This document shows, one piece after another, positions 34,948 to 42,796 of a stretch of DNA of 64,000 bases. How positions within the stretch are numbered: position 1 is the stretch's first letter; each line of letters opens with the position of its first letter. The stretch comes from Paractinoplanes durhamensis (lineage in GTDB: Bacteria > Actinomycetota > Actinomycetes > Mycobacteriales > Micromonosporaceae), in NCBI RefSeq assembly GCF_016862175.1, contig NZ_BOML01000043.1:248001-312000 (forward strand), written 5' to 3'. The notes below the pieces were generated by a model that ran no database searches, was not told where the DNA came from, and saw only the letters and a program-made list of their open reading frames with translations. A program made the translations under genes and the position numbers.

Positions 34948-35285
34948 GCTCTGCTTACGTGGCGCCGCGCCGCAGTGGGTGCGGGTCCCGTGCCGAGGGT
35001 CGAAGCCTTGCTCTGCTTACGTGGCGCCGCGCCGCAGTGGGTGCGGGTCCCGTGCCCGGGGCCGAAGCAAGCCTTGCTCTGCTTGCCTGGCGCCGCGCCG
35101 CGGTGGGCGCAGGTTCCGTGCCCAGGGGCGACGTCTTGCTCTGCGTGCCTGGGGTTGCGCCGCGGCGGGGCGCGGGACCTGTGCCCTGGGGTGATGCCTT
35201 GCTCTGCTTACCTGGGGGCGCGCCTGCGGTGGGCGGCGGGCTCGATGCGTGGCCATGCCTTGCTTTGCTTACCTGGAGGTGCTGA
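34948..35285. repeat. Six-copy ~62 bp tandem repeat
   Basis: Units marked by GCTCTGCTTACSTGG-like cores begin at about 34948, 35010, 35076, 35138, 35201 and 35262 (period 61-66 bp). Each also contains a GCCGCGCCGC...GTGGGYGC stretch. The period is not a multiple of three and divergence is spread over the whole unit, so it is neither coding nor CRISPR-like. The following 35286-35535 holds nothing I recognise. Confidence 0.8.
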
Positions 35286-35535
35286 TTGCCCAGCGGCTCC
35301 ACGCTCAGAGGTGGTGGATCAGGGCGGTTTTGCGAGCTTCGTCCCAGGTGTGCCGCTCGCTTTCGCTTTCGCGGCCTCTCGTGCTGTGCCGACTCGTGGA
35401 TCTTGAAGATCTACCGCACGGTTTGCACCGCAATTCCACATGATCGCGCTGACCTCGGCCGCCCAAGGTGGACAAATGCGGTATGTCGGGTGCGGCCGGT
35501 CAATGCGCTGGCTCTCGGCGCGACTCGGTGGTGGC

Positions 35536-35568
35536 CAAAGGCCCGGCGGCGTGGCCGCCGGGCCTTTG
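35536..35568. terminator. Hairpin terminator of secreted-protein gene
   Basis: A perfect 15-bp stem (CAAAGGCCCGGCGGC, 35536-35550, with 35554-35568) and a 3-base loop. It lies nine bases downstream of the stop of the minus-strand gene ending at 35577. Confidence 0.8.
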
Positions 35569-35576
35569 CGTTGTGG

Positions 35577-36302
35577 TCAGGCTCGGTGCTGGAGCTTTCG
35601 GACGGCGGCGATGGTGATGGCGTTCGTCTCCTGCGGGGTGGTCTGCGGGACGCCGATCAGCATGATCGTGAGGGCCACGCCGCGGTGGGCGACCGAGATC
35701 ATCTTGCCGTGGACCGTCAGGCCGACGTTCGGGAGCTTGGCCGTGAAGGTCAGGCCGGCGGCCGCGTCGCCGAGGCGGGGGACGCGCAGCGGGGCGATGT
35801 TCAGGCGGATCTGCTGGCCTGCGGTCGGCATGTTCACCAGGACCGTGGGGCAGCGGCGGGCGGCGGAGGCCACTCCGGTGACGATCTCGTGGGCGGCGCG
35901 CGGGCCGGTCCGGGCCAGGGACTCGAAGAGCATCGGGCCGCCGCCGGCCTTGGTGAACGCTACGCCTGCGGCCTCGGAGCTCTGGGCGCCGGCGCTGTGG
36001 GCGATCTTCTGGTCGCAGATGTCGGCGTCGGTGTTGATGTCGGCCATCATCGACAATCCGCCGCCGTCGGCCATCAGCTCATAGCCGCGCGGCAGGTCGT
36101 TCGGGGCGAGCAGGGCGGCCGTCAGTCGCTTCGGCCGGGGCGCGACGGCCACGGGTGCGAGCGCGGGCGTGGATGCCGACGCGGTCGCTCCGGCCGGGGC
36201 GGACGTGGCCGGCGATGCGAGGGCCGGCACGGGCGCCGCGAGCGCCACACAGGTGGTGGCGGCGACGGCAAGCCTGACTGATTTGTACCCAATGTTCCGC
36301 AT
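35577..36302 (-). CDS. Secreted protein of unknown function
   Basis: A 241-residue protein with a signal peptide (residues 1-30, ending PALASPATS) and an Ala/Pro/Thr/Ser-rich linker to about residue 60. A globular part follows, with LLAPNDLPRGYELM, ADICDQKIA, CPTVLVNMP and a C-terminal region ending in IAAVRKLQHRA. Two cysteines could form a disulfide. The layout resembles actinobacterial extracellular sensor-like domains (PknH-C/LpqN type), but I cannot assign it. The ATG at 36302 is chosen because it starts the signal peptide; the open frame upstream runs through a GC-rich repeat. Confidence 0.72.
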   Translation of the reverse strand: MRNIGYKSVRLAVAATTCVALAAPVPALASPATSAPAGATASASTPALAPVAVAPRPKRLTAALLAPNDLPRGYELMADGGGLSMMADINTDADICDQKIAHSAGAQSSEAAGVAFTKAGGGPMLFESLARTGPRAAHEIVTGVASAARRCPTVLVNMPTAGQQIRLNIAPLRVPRLGDAAAGLTFTAKLPNVGLTVHGKMISVAHRGVALTIMLIGVPQTTPQETNAITIAAVRKLQHRA

Positions 36303-36459
36303 TTCTGTACGGTATCGCGGGGCTGCGCTGCGATCGGGGAGATCGCCGCCGCCGCGAGACGGGTGGCCCCGAGCGGGTGACTGCGGGCTGACGATGGCGA
36401 CTTGGCGTTTGCGGCCGGCGGGTCGGGCCGGCGGGTCGGGCCGGGGAGGGCCAGGGGCG

Positions 36460-36605
36460 GCGAGTGCGGGGCGAGTGCGGGGCGAGTGCGGGGCGAGTGC
36501 GGGGCGAGTGCGGGTGGGCGAGTGCGGGGCGAGTGCGGGTGGGCGAGTGCGGGGGGCGAGTGCGGGGGCGAGTGCGGGGGCGAGTGCGGGGGCGAGTGCG
36601 GGGGC
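36460..36605. repeat. GCGAGTGCGGG microsatellite-like tandem repeat
   Basis: About twelve copies of GCGAGTGCGGG with spacers of 0-4 bases, so the period alternates between 11, 12, 14 and 15. It lies 160-300 bp upstream of the secreted-protein start at 36302. Strong strand asymmetry (G-rich on plus). Confidence 0.8.
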
Positions 36606-36646
36606 CGGCGGGTGCGGGTCGGTGGGGCGAGGTCCGGTGTAGAGGT

Positions 36647-36763
36647 GATCGCCGGCCGGCCGCGAGGTTTGCCGGCCGGCGATCGGTCTCTGGCGAAGAC
36701 GGTGAGTCTTCGGACGACCCACCCGCCTGCCGGATCTGGGCAAGCCGGCTGACGGGTGGGTCG
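36647..36763. terminator. Two adjacent strong hairpins
   Basis: The first has a 14-bp perfect stem GATCGCCGGCCGGC (36647-36660 with 36671-36684). The second has an 11-bp stem CGACCCACCCG (36715-36725 with 36753-36763). They stand in gene-free DNA between the serine hydrolase (ends 37157) and the secreted-protein gene, both minus strand, and may terminate the former. Confidence 0.45.
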
Positions 36764-37156
36764 GGCTTGACGGTCGCCCGGCGCTTCTGGGTGTCAGGCA
36801 GCGTTCGCTGTGTGTCAGGCAGCGCTCGGGTCATGCGCCGGGCGACCGGGTCTGGGTGGGCGCCGTCCCCCGCGCCGATCGCGCCGGGTGTCGCCGGTGA
36901 AGCTGGTGGGGTGGGGAGCGCCGGCCGGCCGGGTGGAGCGGGGGTGCTGGCCGGCCGGGTGGCGCTTGTGGGGGTTTTGGTGGCGACGGCAGCCCGCGCG
37001 GGGGGTCGGCGCTCGGGATGCCGTCGCCACGGTGGGGGTGGGCATTTCACCGCCGTGGTCCTGTTTGTCCACTCCTTCCTGGTGCAAAAGGGCACGGCGG
37101 AGCCAACGGTGGAATGCATGGGGTTCGGTTTCAGGGCCGCTCGGCGCGGCGTCGGG

Positions 37157-38347
37157 TCAGCGGGTGCAGGCGAAGTGGTCGGCTATGCGGCGCAGGGCGA
37201 CGATGGTTTCGCGGTCGCGGCGCTCGTCGTCCTGGGTCGGCCAGGCACTGCACTTGACGATCACTACGTCGGCTGACGGGTCGATGTAGAGGTATTGGCC
37301 GTGGACGCCCAGTGCGGTGTAGGCGTCGAAGGCGGTGCTTCCCAGCGTCCACCACTGGTTGGCGTAGCCGTAGTGCGAGTAGCCGCTGGGGCCCAGGTTG
37401 CCGACCGCCAGCTGGGGGAGGTCGTTGCCGCGGCTGCGGCGGACCCAGTCCTTCGGTACCACCTGGCGACCGGCGACCACGCCGTCGTGGGCCATCAGCA
37501 GGCCCAGGCGGGCCACGTCGCGGGCGGTGGCGTTGAACGAGCCGGCCCCCAGGGCGGTGCGGGGGCGGGCCCGGGTCAGCCAGTAGTAGGCGTCCCGGTC
37601 GGCGCCCAGGTGGCGCCACAGCCGGTCGGCCGCGTAGGACGCCAGCGACTCGCCGGTCGCGGCCTCCAGGATCCAGCCGATGACCTGGGCGTCCAGGGTG
37701 GAGTAGTTGAATGCCGCGCCGGCCGGGGCCCGGCGGCGGGCCGACTTGACCACCTCGGCCAGGTCGCCGCCGCCCATCGCGGCCTGCTCGAAGCGCTTGA
37801 TGTCGCTGTCGGGGACGTCCCAGGCCTCCAGGTCGCCGACGCCGCTGGTCATGGTGAGCAGCTCGGCGAGGGTGACCTCTTCGTAGGCCGAGCCCAGGAA
37901 GTCTTTGCGGTAGTCGACGACCCGGTCGTGGACGCCGTCGATGGCGCCCTCGGCGATGGCGATGCCGACGAGGAGTGAGGTGACCGACTTGGAGATCGAG
38001 AAGAGCTGCATCCGGACGCGCGGGCCGGCGAACGCGCCGGGGTAGTACTCGTGGATGACGCGGCCGTGGTGGAGCACCACGAACGCGGTGGTGTTGGTGT
38101 GCCGGTGCAGGTCGGCGAGGGTGTGGTCGCGGCCCTCGAAGCGGTAGGTCAGGTCGAGGCGGTGCGGGTCGAGAGGCAGGGGCCGGTGCACGATGCCGCG
38201 GGTGACCCGCTCGGTCGGCATCAGCCAGTTCATGTGGGTGAAGGTGAATTCGCTGAACGGCCGGCGCATCAGCAGGTCACCCTGTCGGTCCCACCACGAG
38301 GGCGGTTTGGCCGCGCGCGGTGCGGGCCTTTCCGTGGTGCTGGTCAT
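37157..38347 (-). CDS. Serine hydrolase, beta-lactamase fold (NylB-like)
   Basis: A 396-residue class C beta-lactamase/penicillin-binding-fold hydrolase without a signal peptide. The SxxK motif is Ser117-Ile-Ser-Lys120 (LFSISKSV), the catalytic tyrosine is Tyr215 (FNYSTLD) and the C-terminal HxG-type motif is GVHGQYLYID. The lengths and the FSISKSVTS context resemble 6-aminohexanoate-dimer hydrolase (NylB) and related esterases more than beta-lactamases. The ribosome site GGGGAG overlaps the TGA of the upstream gene, four bases away, so the pair is an operon. Confidence 0.85.
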   Translation of the reverse strand: MTSTTERPAPRAAKPPSWWDRQGDLLMRRPFSEFTFTHMNWLMPTERVTRGIVHRPLPLDPHRLDLTYRFEGRDHTLADLHRHTNTTAFVVLHHGRVIHEYYPGAFAGPRVRMQLFSISKSVTSLLVGIAIAEGAIDGVHDRVVDYRKDFLGSAYEEVTLAELLTMTSGVGDLEAWDVPDSDIKRFEQAAMGGGDLAEVVKSARRRAPAGAAFNYSTLDAQVIGWILEAATGESLASYAADRLWRHLGADRDAYYWLTRARPRTALGAGSFNATARDVARLGLLMAHDGVVAGRQVVPKDWVRRSRGNDLPQLAVGNLGPSGYSHYGYANQWWTLGSTAFDAYTALGVHGQYLYIDPSADVVIVKCSAWPTQDDERRDRETIVALRRIADHFACTR

Positions 38348-38351
38348 CTAG

Positions 38352-39239
38352 TCACTCCCCGTGCTCGATCGGTTGCGTAGCGCCTTCGAACAGTTCACGA
38401 AGAGCGGGGCCATGTGGTTCATCGACCGGCTCGAGGTAGCTGTTCATCATGGCCAGGATCGCCATGCCGGCCAGGTTGTCGGTGGGCCCGTCGCCGAGCA
38501 CGCCGGCACCGGGATCGCCGAGGTGCCGAATGGCGAACCCCTCGGTCATGGCAGCCAGGATGTTAGTGAACTGCTCAAGGGTGATGCCGTTGCGCAACCG
38601 GAAGCCGCGGGCGGCGATGGTCTGCTCGTAGACCTTCATCCAGGGCTCGAGAGCACCCGCGTAGTTGTTGGCGATCGCGTCGTGGATGCCGTCGTTGCGG
38701 TCGGCCGTCGCGCAGACGACCAGCTGCAGGCGGAACAGGGGCATCCGGCAGACCGCGAGGATCTCGTGGAAGGCGGCCCGGTGCACGGCGTCGACGAAGC
38801 TGTCGTCGGTCGCCAGCCAGTCGCCGCGCGTCTCGAGCTCGGCGCCGTACTGCGGGTCGTAGTTCATCGCGTGGAACAGGAACGCCAGCAGGTCGTTCAG
38901 ATAGTCGTCGTGGCTCGCCCAGGTCGATCTGTACGGACCGGTGCCACGCTGGCGCAGGAACGGCGGCTCGAGCTCGGCCACCTCCCGGGACAACGCGCGC
39001 TCCGACAAGAAGTTCAGACCTGACCAGTACTCCTTGCGTCCGTCACTCCTCGGGGCGACCTCCTTGGGCGCACCGAGGTTTCGTTCGACGAGATTGGCCC
39101 CCGCCTTGAGGTAGGAAGCCACCTTGAGCGAGTTGACGAGCGCGGCGCGGGTGGACTCCCGGACACCCTTCACTCGGGTGACGATGCCGGAAAAGTCCTG
39201 GCTGTAAGGATAAGGCAGGTCTTTCTTGCCGTACGTCAT
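38352..39239 (-). CDS. Conserved hypothetical protein, weak TetR-C-like features
   Basis: A 295-residue, mainly helical soluble protein. The region GITLEQFTNILAAMTEGFAIRHL near residue 215-240 looks like the C-terminal ligand domain of TetR regulators. The N-terminus has only a vague helix-turn-helix-like stretch (RESTRAALVNSLKVASYLKAG), so DNA binding is doubtful. It is the promoter-proximal gene of an operon with the NylB-like hydrolase, which would suit a regulator of that gene. The 119-bp space upstream (39240-39358) is unusually AT-rich around 39310-39360. Confidence 0.6.
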   Translation of the reverse strand: MTYGKKDLPYPYSQDFSGIVTRVKGVRESTRAALVNSLKVASYLKAGANLVERNLGAPKEVAPRSDGRKEYWSGLNFLSERALSREVAELEPPFLRQRGTGPYRSTWASHDDYLNDLLAFLFHAMNYDPQYGAELETRGDWLATDDSFVDAVHRAAFHEILAVCRMPLFRLQLVVCATADRNDGIHDAIANNYAGALEPWMKVYEQTIAARGFRLRNGITLEQFTNILAAMTEGFAIRHLGDPGAGVLGDGPTDNLAGMAILAMMNSYLEPVDEPHGPALRELFEGATQPIEHGE

Positions 39240-39358
39240 GAGCTGATTGTTGTCCGAATCCCGGCCAACTCAAGTGCGCACGTGCGTAGTACTCGGAGGC
39301 TAGGACTCTGGACATTTAGGTATTCGAAAAAATAGCTATTAGTGAGCGTTCAATTACG

Positions 39359-39586
39359 CTACGAAATCGTACGCTCCTGACGGCGCCGTTCGCGCTGCTC
39401 CTGGGAGTATCGCTTGCGGGTCGCAAGATCACGCTTCCATTGTTCGCGCGCGCTCTCGTCGCAGCCTTGCACGGCACCCTGGGTCTGCGCAGGCCCGATC
39501 AGCGACCGGAAGAACCAGTTGTCAAAAGTGTCGTGGAACCACCGGCCGATCCGGCTGCGCTCGACGCCGCGGTTGTCCTTGACCAT
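39359..39586 (-). CDS. Small basic hypothetical protein
   Basis: A 75-residue, highly charged protein (IGRWFHDTFDNWFFRSLIGP, then a Lys/Arg/Glu-rich tail). GGAGG lies about 7 bases before the ATG at 39586, which supports translation. It is divergent from the OhrR-like MarR gene, with a 15-base palindrome between them, so it may be that regulator's target. No family recognised. Confidence 0.55.
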   Translation of the reverse strand: MVKDNRGVERSRIGRWFHDTFDNWFFRSLIGPAQTQGAVQGCDESAREQWKRDLATRKRYSQEQRERRRQERTIS

Positions 39587-39606
39587 GCCCGCCTCCATAG
39601 TTTGTG

Positions 39607-39621
39607 CACCAACTGTTGGTG
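39607..39621. promoter_or_regulatory. Palindromic MarR/OhrR operator candidate
   Basis: A perfect dyad, CACCAAC-T-GTTGGTG, with a related half-site TACCAAC at 39622-39628. It sits in the 81-bp divergent gap between the small basic protein and the MarR gene, immediately upstream of the latter. Confidence 0.65.
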
Positions 39622-39667
39622 TACCAACTATCGGTAGGATGGGCTCGAACTGAAGGGGGACGGGCAT

Positions 39668-40099
39668 TTGAGTGACCAGGATCCGCTCGCGCTGGAGGAA
39701 CAGGTCTGCTTCGCGCTGTCCGTCGCCGCCCGCAGCGTCGTCGCCGTCTACCGCCCGCTGCTCGAGCCGATGGGCCTCACCCACCCGCAATACCTCGTGA
39801 TGCTGGCCCTCTGGCAATACTCCCCGGTCTCCGTCCGCCGCCTCTCCGACCTGCTGCAACTCGACCCGGGCACGCTGTCGCCGCTGCTCAAACGGCTGGA
39901 GGCGATCGGCTACCTGCGGCGCGAGCGCAAGGCCGGCGACGAGCGCAGCCTGGCCATCACCCTCACCGAGACCGGCCGGGCCCTGCGGGCCGACGCCGAG
40001 AAGATCCCGCCGGCGGTGGTCGAGCGCCTGGACATGCCGATCGAGGATTTACGTACGCTCCATGCCGCGCTCACCCGGGTGATTGCCGCGGCCAAGTAG
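39668..40099 (+). CDS. MarR family regulator, OhrR-like
   Basis: A 143-residue winged-helix regulator. The start EEQVCFALSVAARSVVAVYRPLLEPMGLTHPQYLVML matches OhrR-type organic hydroperoxide sensors, including the N-terminal redox Cys (Cys14). The DNA-binding helix is RRLSDLLQLDPGTLSPLLKRLE. It begins at TTG 39668, preceded by a GGGGGA tract. No ohr peroxidase gene is adjacent, so the target is unclear; the palindrome upstream suggests autorepression. Confidence 0.85.
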   Translation: MSDQDPLALEEQVCFALSVAARSVVAVYRPLLEPMGLTHPQYLVMLALWQYSPVSVRRLSDLLQLDPGTLSPLLKRLEAIGYLRRERKAGDERSLAITLTETGRALRADAEKIPPAVVERLDMPIEDLRTLHAALTRVIAAAK

Positions 40100-40110
40100 A
40101 ACTGAGGGCG

Positions 40111-41223
40111 ATGAGGATCGCCGCCTTCAACGTGGAAAACCTGTTCAACCGCGCCCGCGCGCTCGACCAGCGCACCTGGGCCGCCGGCCGGCCGATCCTC
40201 GAGGCCTACCAGCGGCTCTGCACCCACCTCGAAGAGGTCGCCTACACCGACGAGGTCAAGCGGGACATCCTTCGTGAGCTGGGCAAACTCGGGCTGCGCA
40301 ACAGCGACCAGGCCCGGTTCGCCCGGCTGCGGCAGAACCGCGGGCGGCTGCTGCGCCGCTCCCGGGACGGGACGGTCACCGTGATCGCCGGTGGTCGCGC
40401 CGACTGGATCGGCTGGGCCGAGCTCACCACCGACCGCTGCGACGAACTGGCGCTCACCCACACCGCGCGGGTTCTCACCGATGTCGGCGCGGACATCGTC
40501 GGGGTTATCGAGGCGGAGAGCCGGTTCGCGCTCAAGCGGTTCGCCGACGCCGGGGTGGTGCTGGCCGGGCGGCCGCGCTATCCGCACGTGATGGTGGTGG
40601 ACGGCAACGACGAGCGCGGCATCGACGTCGGGGTGCTGGCCGCGGCCGGGTTCCCGCTGGTCGGGCAGCGCAGCCACGTCGACGACGTGGACCAGGTGGG
40701 GCGGGTGTTCAGCCGGGACTGCGCCGAATACCACTTCCGCACCCCGGCCGGCCGGACGGTCGCGGTTCTGGTCAACCATTTCAAGAGCAAGGGGTACGGC
40801 GGGAAGCTCGCGTCGGACGCCATCCGGCGGCGCCAGGCGGTCCGGGTCGCCGACATCTACCGGGGCTTGATCGCCGAGGGGATCGAGAACGTGGCGATCG
40901 TCGGCGACCTCAACGACACCCCGGACAGCGAGCCGCTGCAGCCACTCACGGTGGAAAGCGACCTGCGGGACATATCCGAGCATCCGGCATTCGAGGACAA
41001 CGGACGACCCGGAACGTACGGCTATTGCACCGCTCGCACCAAGCTCGACTACGTGTTGCTCTCGCCGGCGCTGTGGGCCGTCACCACCGGCGGCGGAATC
41101 TTCCGCCGCGGCGTGTGGGGCGGCCGCCGAGGCAAGCTGTGGCCGATCTACGAGACGATGACCAGCGCGGTCCACGCCGGCTCCGACCACGCCGCGATCT
41201 ACGCGGACCTGGACCTCGACTGA
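40111..41223 (+). CDS. Endonuclease/exonuclease/phosphatase family protein
   Basis: A 370-residue EEP-fold (DNase I-like) metal-dependent hydrolase. It starts with RIAAFNVENLFNRAR (metal Asn), followed by GVIEAESRF (metal Glu), VLVNHFKSKGYGG, IVGDLNDTPDSEPL (Asp/Asn), KLDYVLLSP and the terminal GSDHAAIYADLDL (Asp-His). No signal peptide, so an intracellular nuclease or phosphodiesterase. It is 11 bp downstream of the MarR gene on the same strand and may be cotranscribed. Confidence 0.87.
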   Translation: MRIAAFNVENLFNRARALDQRTWAAGRPILEAYQRLCTHLEEVAYTDEVKRDILRELGKLGLRNSDQARFARLRQNRGRLLRRSRDGTVTVIAGGRADWIGWAELTTDRCDELALTHTARVLTDVGADIVGVIEAESRFALKRFADAGVVLAGRPRYPHVMVVDGNDERGIDVGVLAAAGFPLVGQRSHVDDVDQVGRVFSRDCAEYHFRTPAGRTVAVLVNHFKSKGYGGKLASDAIRRRQAVRVADIYRGLIAEGIENVAIVGDLNDTPDSEPLQPLTVESDLRDISEHPAFEDNGRPGTYGYCTARTKLDYVLLSPALWAVTTGGGIFRRGVWGGRRGKLWPIYETMTSAVHAGSDHAAIYADLDLD

Positions 41224-41298
41224 GCGACGGCGAAACCGGCCGCGTCGCCGCAACCGCGACGACTGCGCTGCGCTGGCCGCTTCGCGCTGGCCGCCTCG

Positions 41299-41427
41299 TG
41301 TTGACCATGTTGATCGTGTTGACCATGTTGATCGCGTTGACCATGTTGATCGCGTTGATCGCGTTGATCGCGTTGATCGCGTTGATCGCGTTGATCGCGT
41401 TGATCGCGTTGATCGCGTTGATCGCGG
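41299..41427. repeat. 18-bp/9-bp tandem repeat (TTGATCGCG)
   Basis: About three 18-base units of the form GTTGACCATGTTGATCGY are followed by nine or so 9-base units GTTGATCGC. Because 9 is a multiple of 3 every frame stays open: plus reads Leu-Ile-Ala repeats, minus reads Ile-Asn-Ala repeats. No start with a ribosome site precedes it, so I call it a non-coding repeat. It lies about 75 bp after the endonuclease-type gene. Confidence 0.8.
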
Positions 41428-41436
41428 CGGGCGCCT

Positions 41437-41482
41437 TTACGCCGCGCCGTTGGGGCTGGGGAGCGACGCCGGCGCGGCGTAA
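41437..41482. terminator. Hairpin between convergent genes
   Basis: A perfect 13-bp stem (TTACGCCGCGCCG, 41437-41449, with 41470-41482) and a 20-base loop. It lies between the plus-strand endonuclease-type gene and the minus-strand GH53 gene, which makes it a likely shared terminator. Confidence 0.6.
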
Positions 41483-41548
41483 GGGGGGTCCGCCGCGCCG
41501 GCGTCTGCTCTCATGGCCGTCGGAAGGATCGCGGCCGTCGGAAGGCTC

Positions 41549-42688
41549 TTATGGCCTTCGGTAGGCCCGGATGGATGGCAGGGCCTGGCCGGTGAAGTCG
41601 AACTGGGTGAGGTTGTCGTTCGACGCCTCGGCTCCTGGCTGCCAGCCGACGCCGGGGATCCACTCCGGCTCCCAGGCCAGGAAGCCCAGGCCCCGGCCGT
41701 CCGGCACCTGCTTCAGGACGTCTCGGACGGCCTCGTAGAAGCCGGCCTGGCCGGCCGGCGTGGCCGGGAAGCGGTCGGCGTCGGGGAGGATCGTGTCGGG
41801 GCCGACGATGTTGCCTCGGCCGTCGCCGTCCTCGAAGGTCCATGGGTAGGACAGCTCGGCGATCAGCACCGGCTTGTCGTAGCGGGCCACCGAGTCGATC
41901 AGGTTGGCCTGCAGTTCGGCGAGGGAGCCGTGCCACATCGGGTAGTACGACTGGCCGATGATGTCGAACGGCACGCCGTACGTGGTGATGTTGTCGTAGA
42001 ACCACCGGGTGTCGCCCATTTTTCCGCCGCGGTCGATGTGCAGCACGATCTTGGCGTTGGGCTGGCCCTCCCGCGCGCCCTTGATGCCGGCCTTGAGCAG
42101 GTCGGTGAAGGACTGCCACTGCTGGGTGCCGTCCGGCAGGTAGAGCTGGCCGACCGGCCACAGGATGCCGGCGGTGATCTCGTTGCCGATCTGGATCATG
42201 TCGACCGGGGTGCCCTGGCGGGCGAAGTCGCGCAGCAGGTCGCGGGTGTACGTGCGGATCTTGGTGAGCAGGCCGGGCAGGTCGGTCGGCCAGCTCGCCG
42301 GGATCGGCTGCTTTCCGGGGTCGGCCCAGAAGTCGGCGTAGTGCGGGTCGAGCAGGATCTTCAGGCCGGCCCGCTTGGCCCGTTTGGCCAGCGCGAGCGC
42401 GCGGGCCTTGTCGCTGTAGCCGTCCGGCGGGTCGACCCAGACGCGCAGCCGGATGTAGTTGGCGCCCTGCGCGGCGAAGATCTGCTCGGCCGGGCGGACC
42501 CGGCCGGCCAGGTCGCGGTAGCGGACCCCGGCCTCCTCCAGCTGGGGGAGGAAGGACAGGTCGGCGCCGCGCACCGACAGCGTGCTGCCGTGGTGGCCGG
42601 ACGCCTGGGCGACGGACGGGAGAAGGGTGGCGAACGCGAGACCGCCGGCGCCGGCGAGCAGCGAACGGCGACTGAGAGTCGAGGACAT
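41549..42688 (-). CDS. Arabinogalactan endo-beta-1,4-galactanase (GH53)
   Basis: A 379-residue secreted GH53 enzyme. The N-terminus is a Tat-type signal (LSRRSLLAGAGGLAF, cleavage near residue 30). The TIM barrel carries the acid/base Glu170 (MIQIGNEITAGILW) and the nucleophile Glu278 (PVLIAELSYPW), with LRVWVDPPDG near residue 82. It cleaves galactan side chains of plant pectin. It is divergent from the LacI-family gene at 42797, and a GTGAGCGCTCAC operator lies 32 bp upstream of its ATG, so repression by that LacI protein and induction by galactan products are likely. Confidence 0.93.
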   Translation of the reverse strand: MSSTLSRRSLLAGAGGLAFATLLPSVAQASGHHGSTLSVRGADLSFLPQLEEAGVRYRDLAGRVRPAEQIFAAQGANYIRLRVWVDPPDGYSDKARALALAKRAKRAGLKILLDPHYADFWADPGKQPIPASWPTDLPGLLTKIRTYTRDLLRDFARQGTPVDMIQIGNEITAGILWPVGQLYLPDGTQQWQSFTDLLKAGIKGAREGQPNAKIVLHIDRGGKMGDTRWFYDNITTYGVPFDIIGQSYYPMWHGSLAELQANLIDSVARYDKPVLIAELSYPWTFEDGDGRGNIVGPDTILPDADRFPATPAGQAGFYEAVRDVLKQVPDGRGLGFLAWEPEWIPGVGWQPGAEASNDNLTQFDFTGQALPSIRAYRRP

Positions 42689-42719
42689 ATCGATGGACCT
42701 TCCAGTCCGGTGGAAGACT

Positions 42720-42731
42720 GTGAGCGCTCAC
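42720..42731. promoter_or_regulatory. LacI-type operator 1
   Basis: Perfect palindrome GTGAGCGCTCAC in the divergent gap between GH53 (42688) and lacI (42797). It belongs to the classic LacI/GalR operator type with a central CG. Confidence 0.85.
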
Positions 42732-42796
42732 GGTGCTCTGCCCACCATGGAATGTCAAGGGCGGTATCGTGCCCTGCAAGATCGGAGGTTGTAGTG

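Larger units (their letters stand above)
36303..37156. other. Gene-free repeat- and hairpin-rich region
   Basis: No credible gene in 854 bp; open frames here are low-complexity products of GC skew. It holds the GCGAGTGCGGG repeat, two hairpins and a 13-base direct repeat GTGTCAGGCAGCG (about 36791 and 36816). From 36830 to 37156 I see nothing specific. Confidence 0.5.

Noticed and set aside
34948..35285. Possible CRISPR array
   Set aside because: Units of about 62 bp diverge along their whole length with no constant repeat/unique spacer alternation and no cas genes.
36079..37119. 346-residue minus-strand frame (Pro/Arg-rich)
   Set aside because: It spans a tandem repeat and two hairpins and has no ribosome site or domain. 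I treat the region as non-coding.
41299..41427. Leu-Ile-Ala membrane peptide gene
   Set aside because: The frame is open only because the repeat length is a multiple of three. There is no ribosome site or start context.
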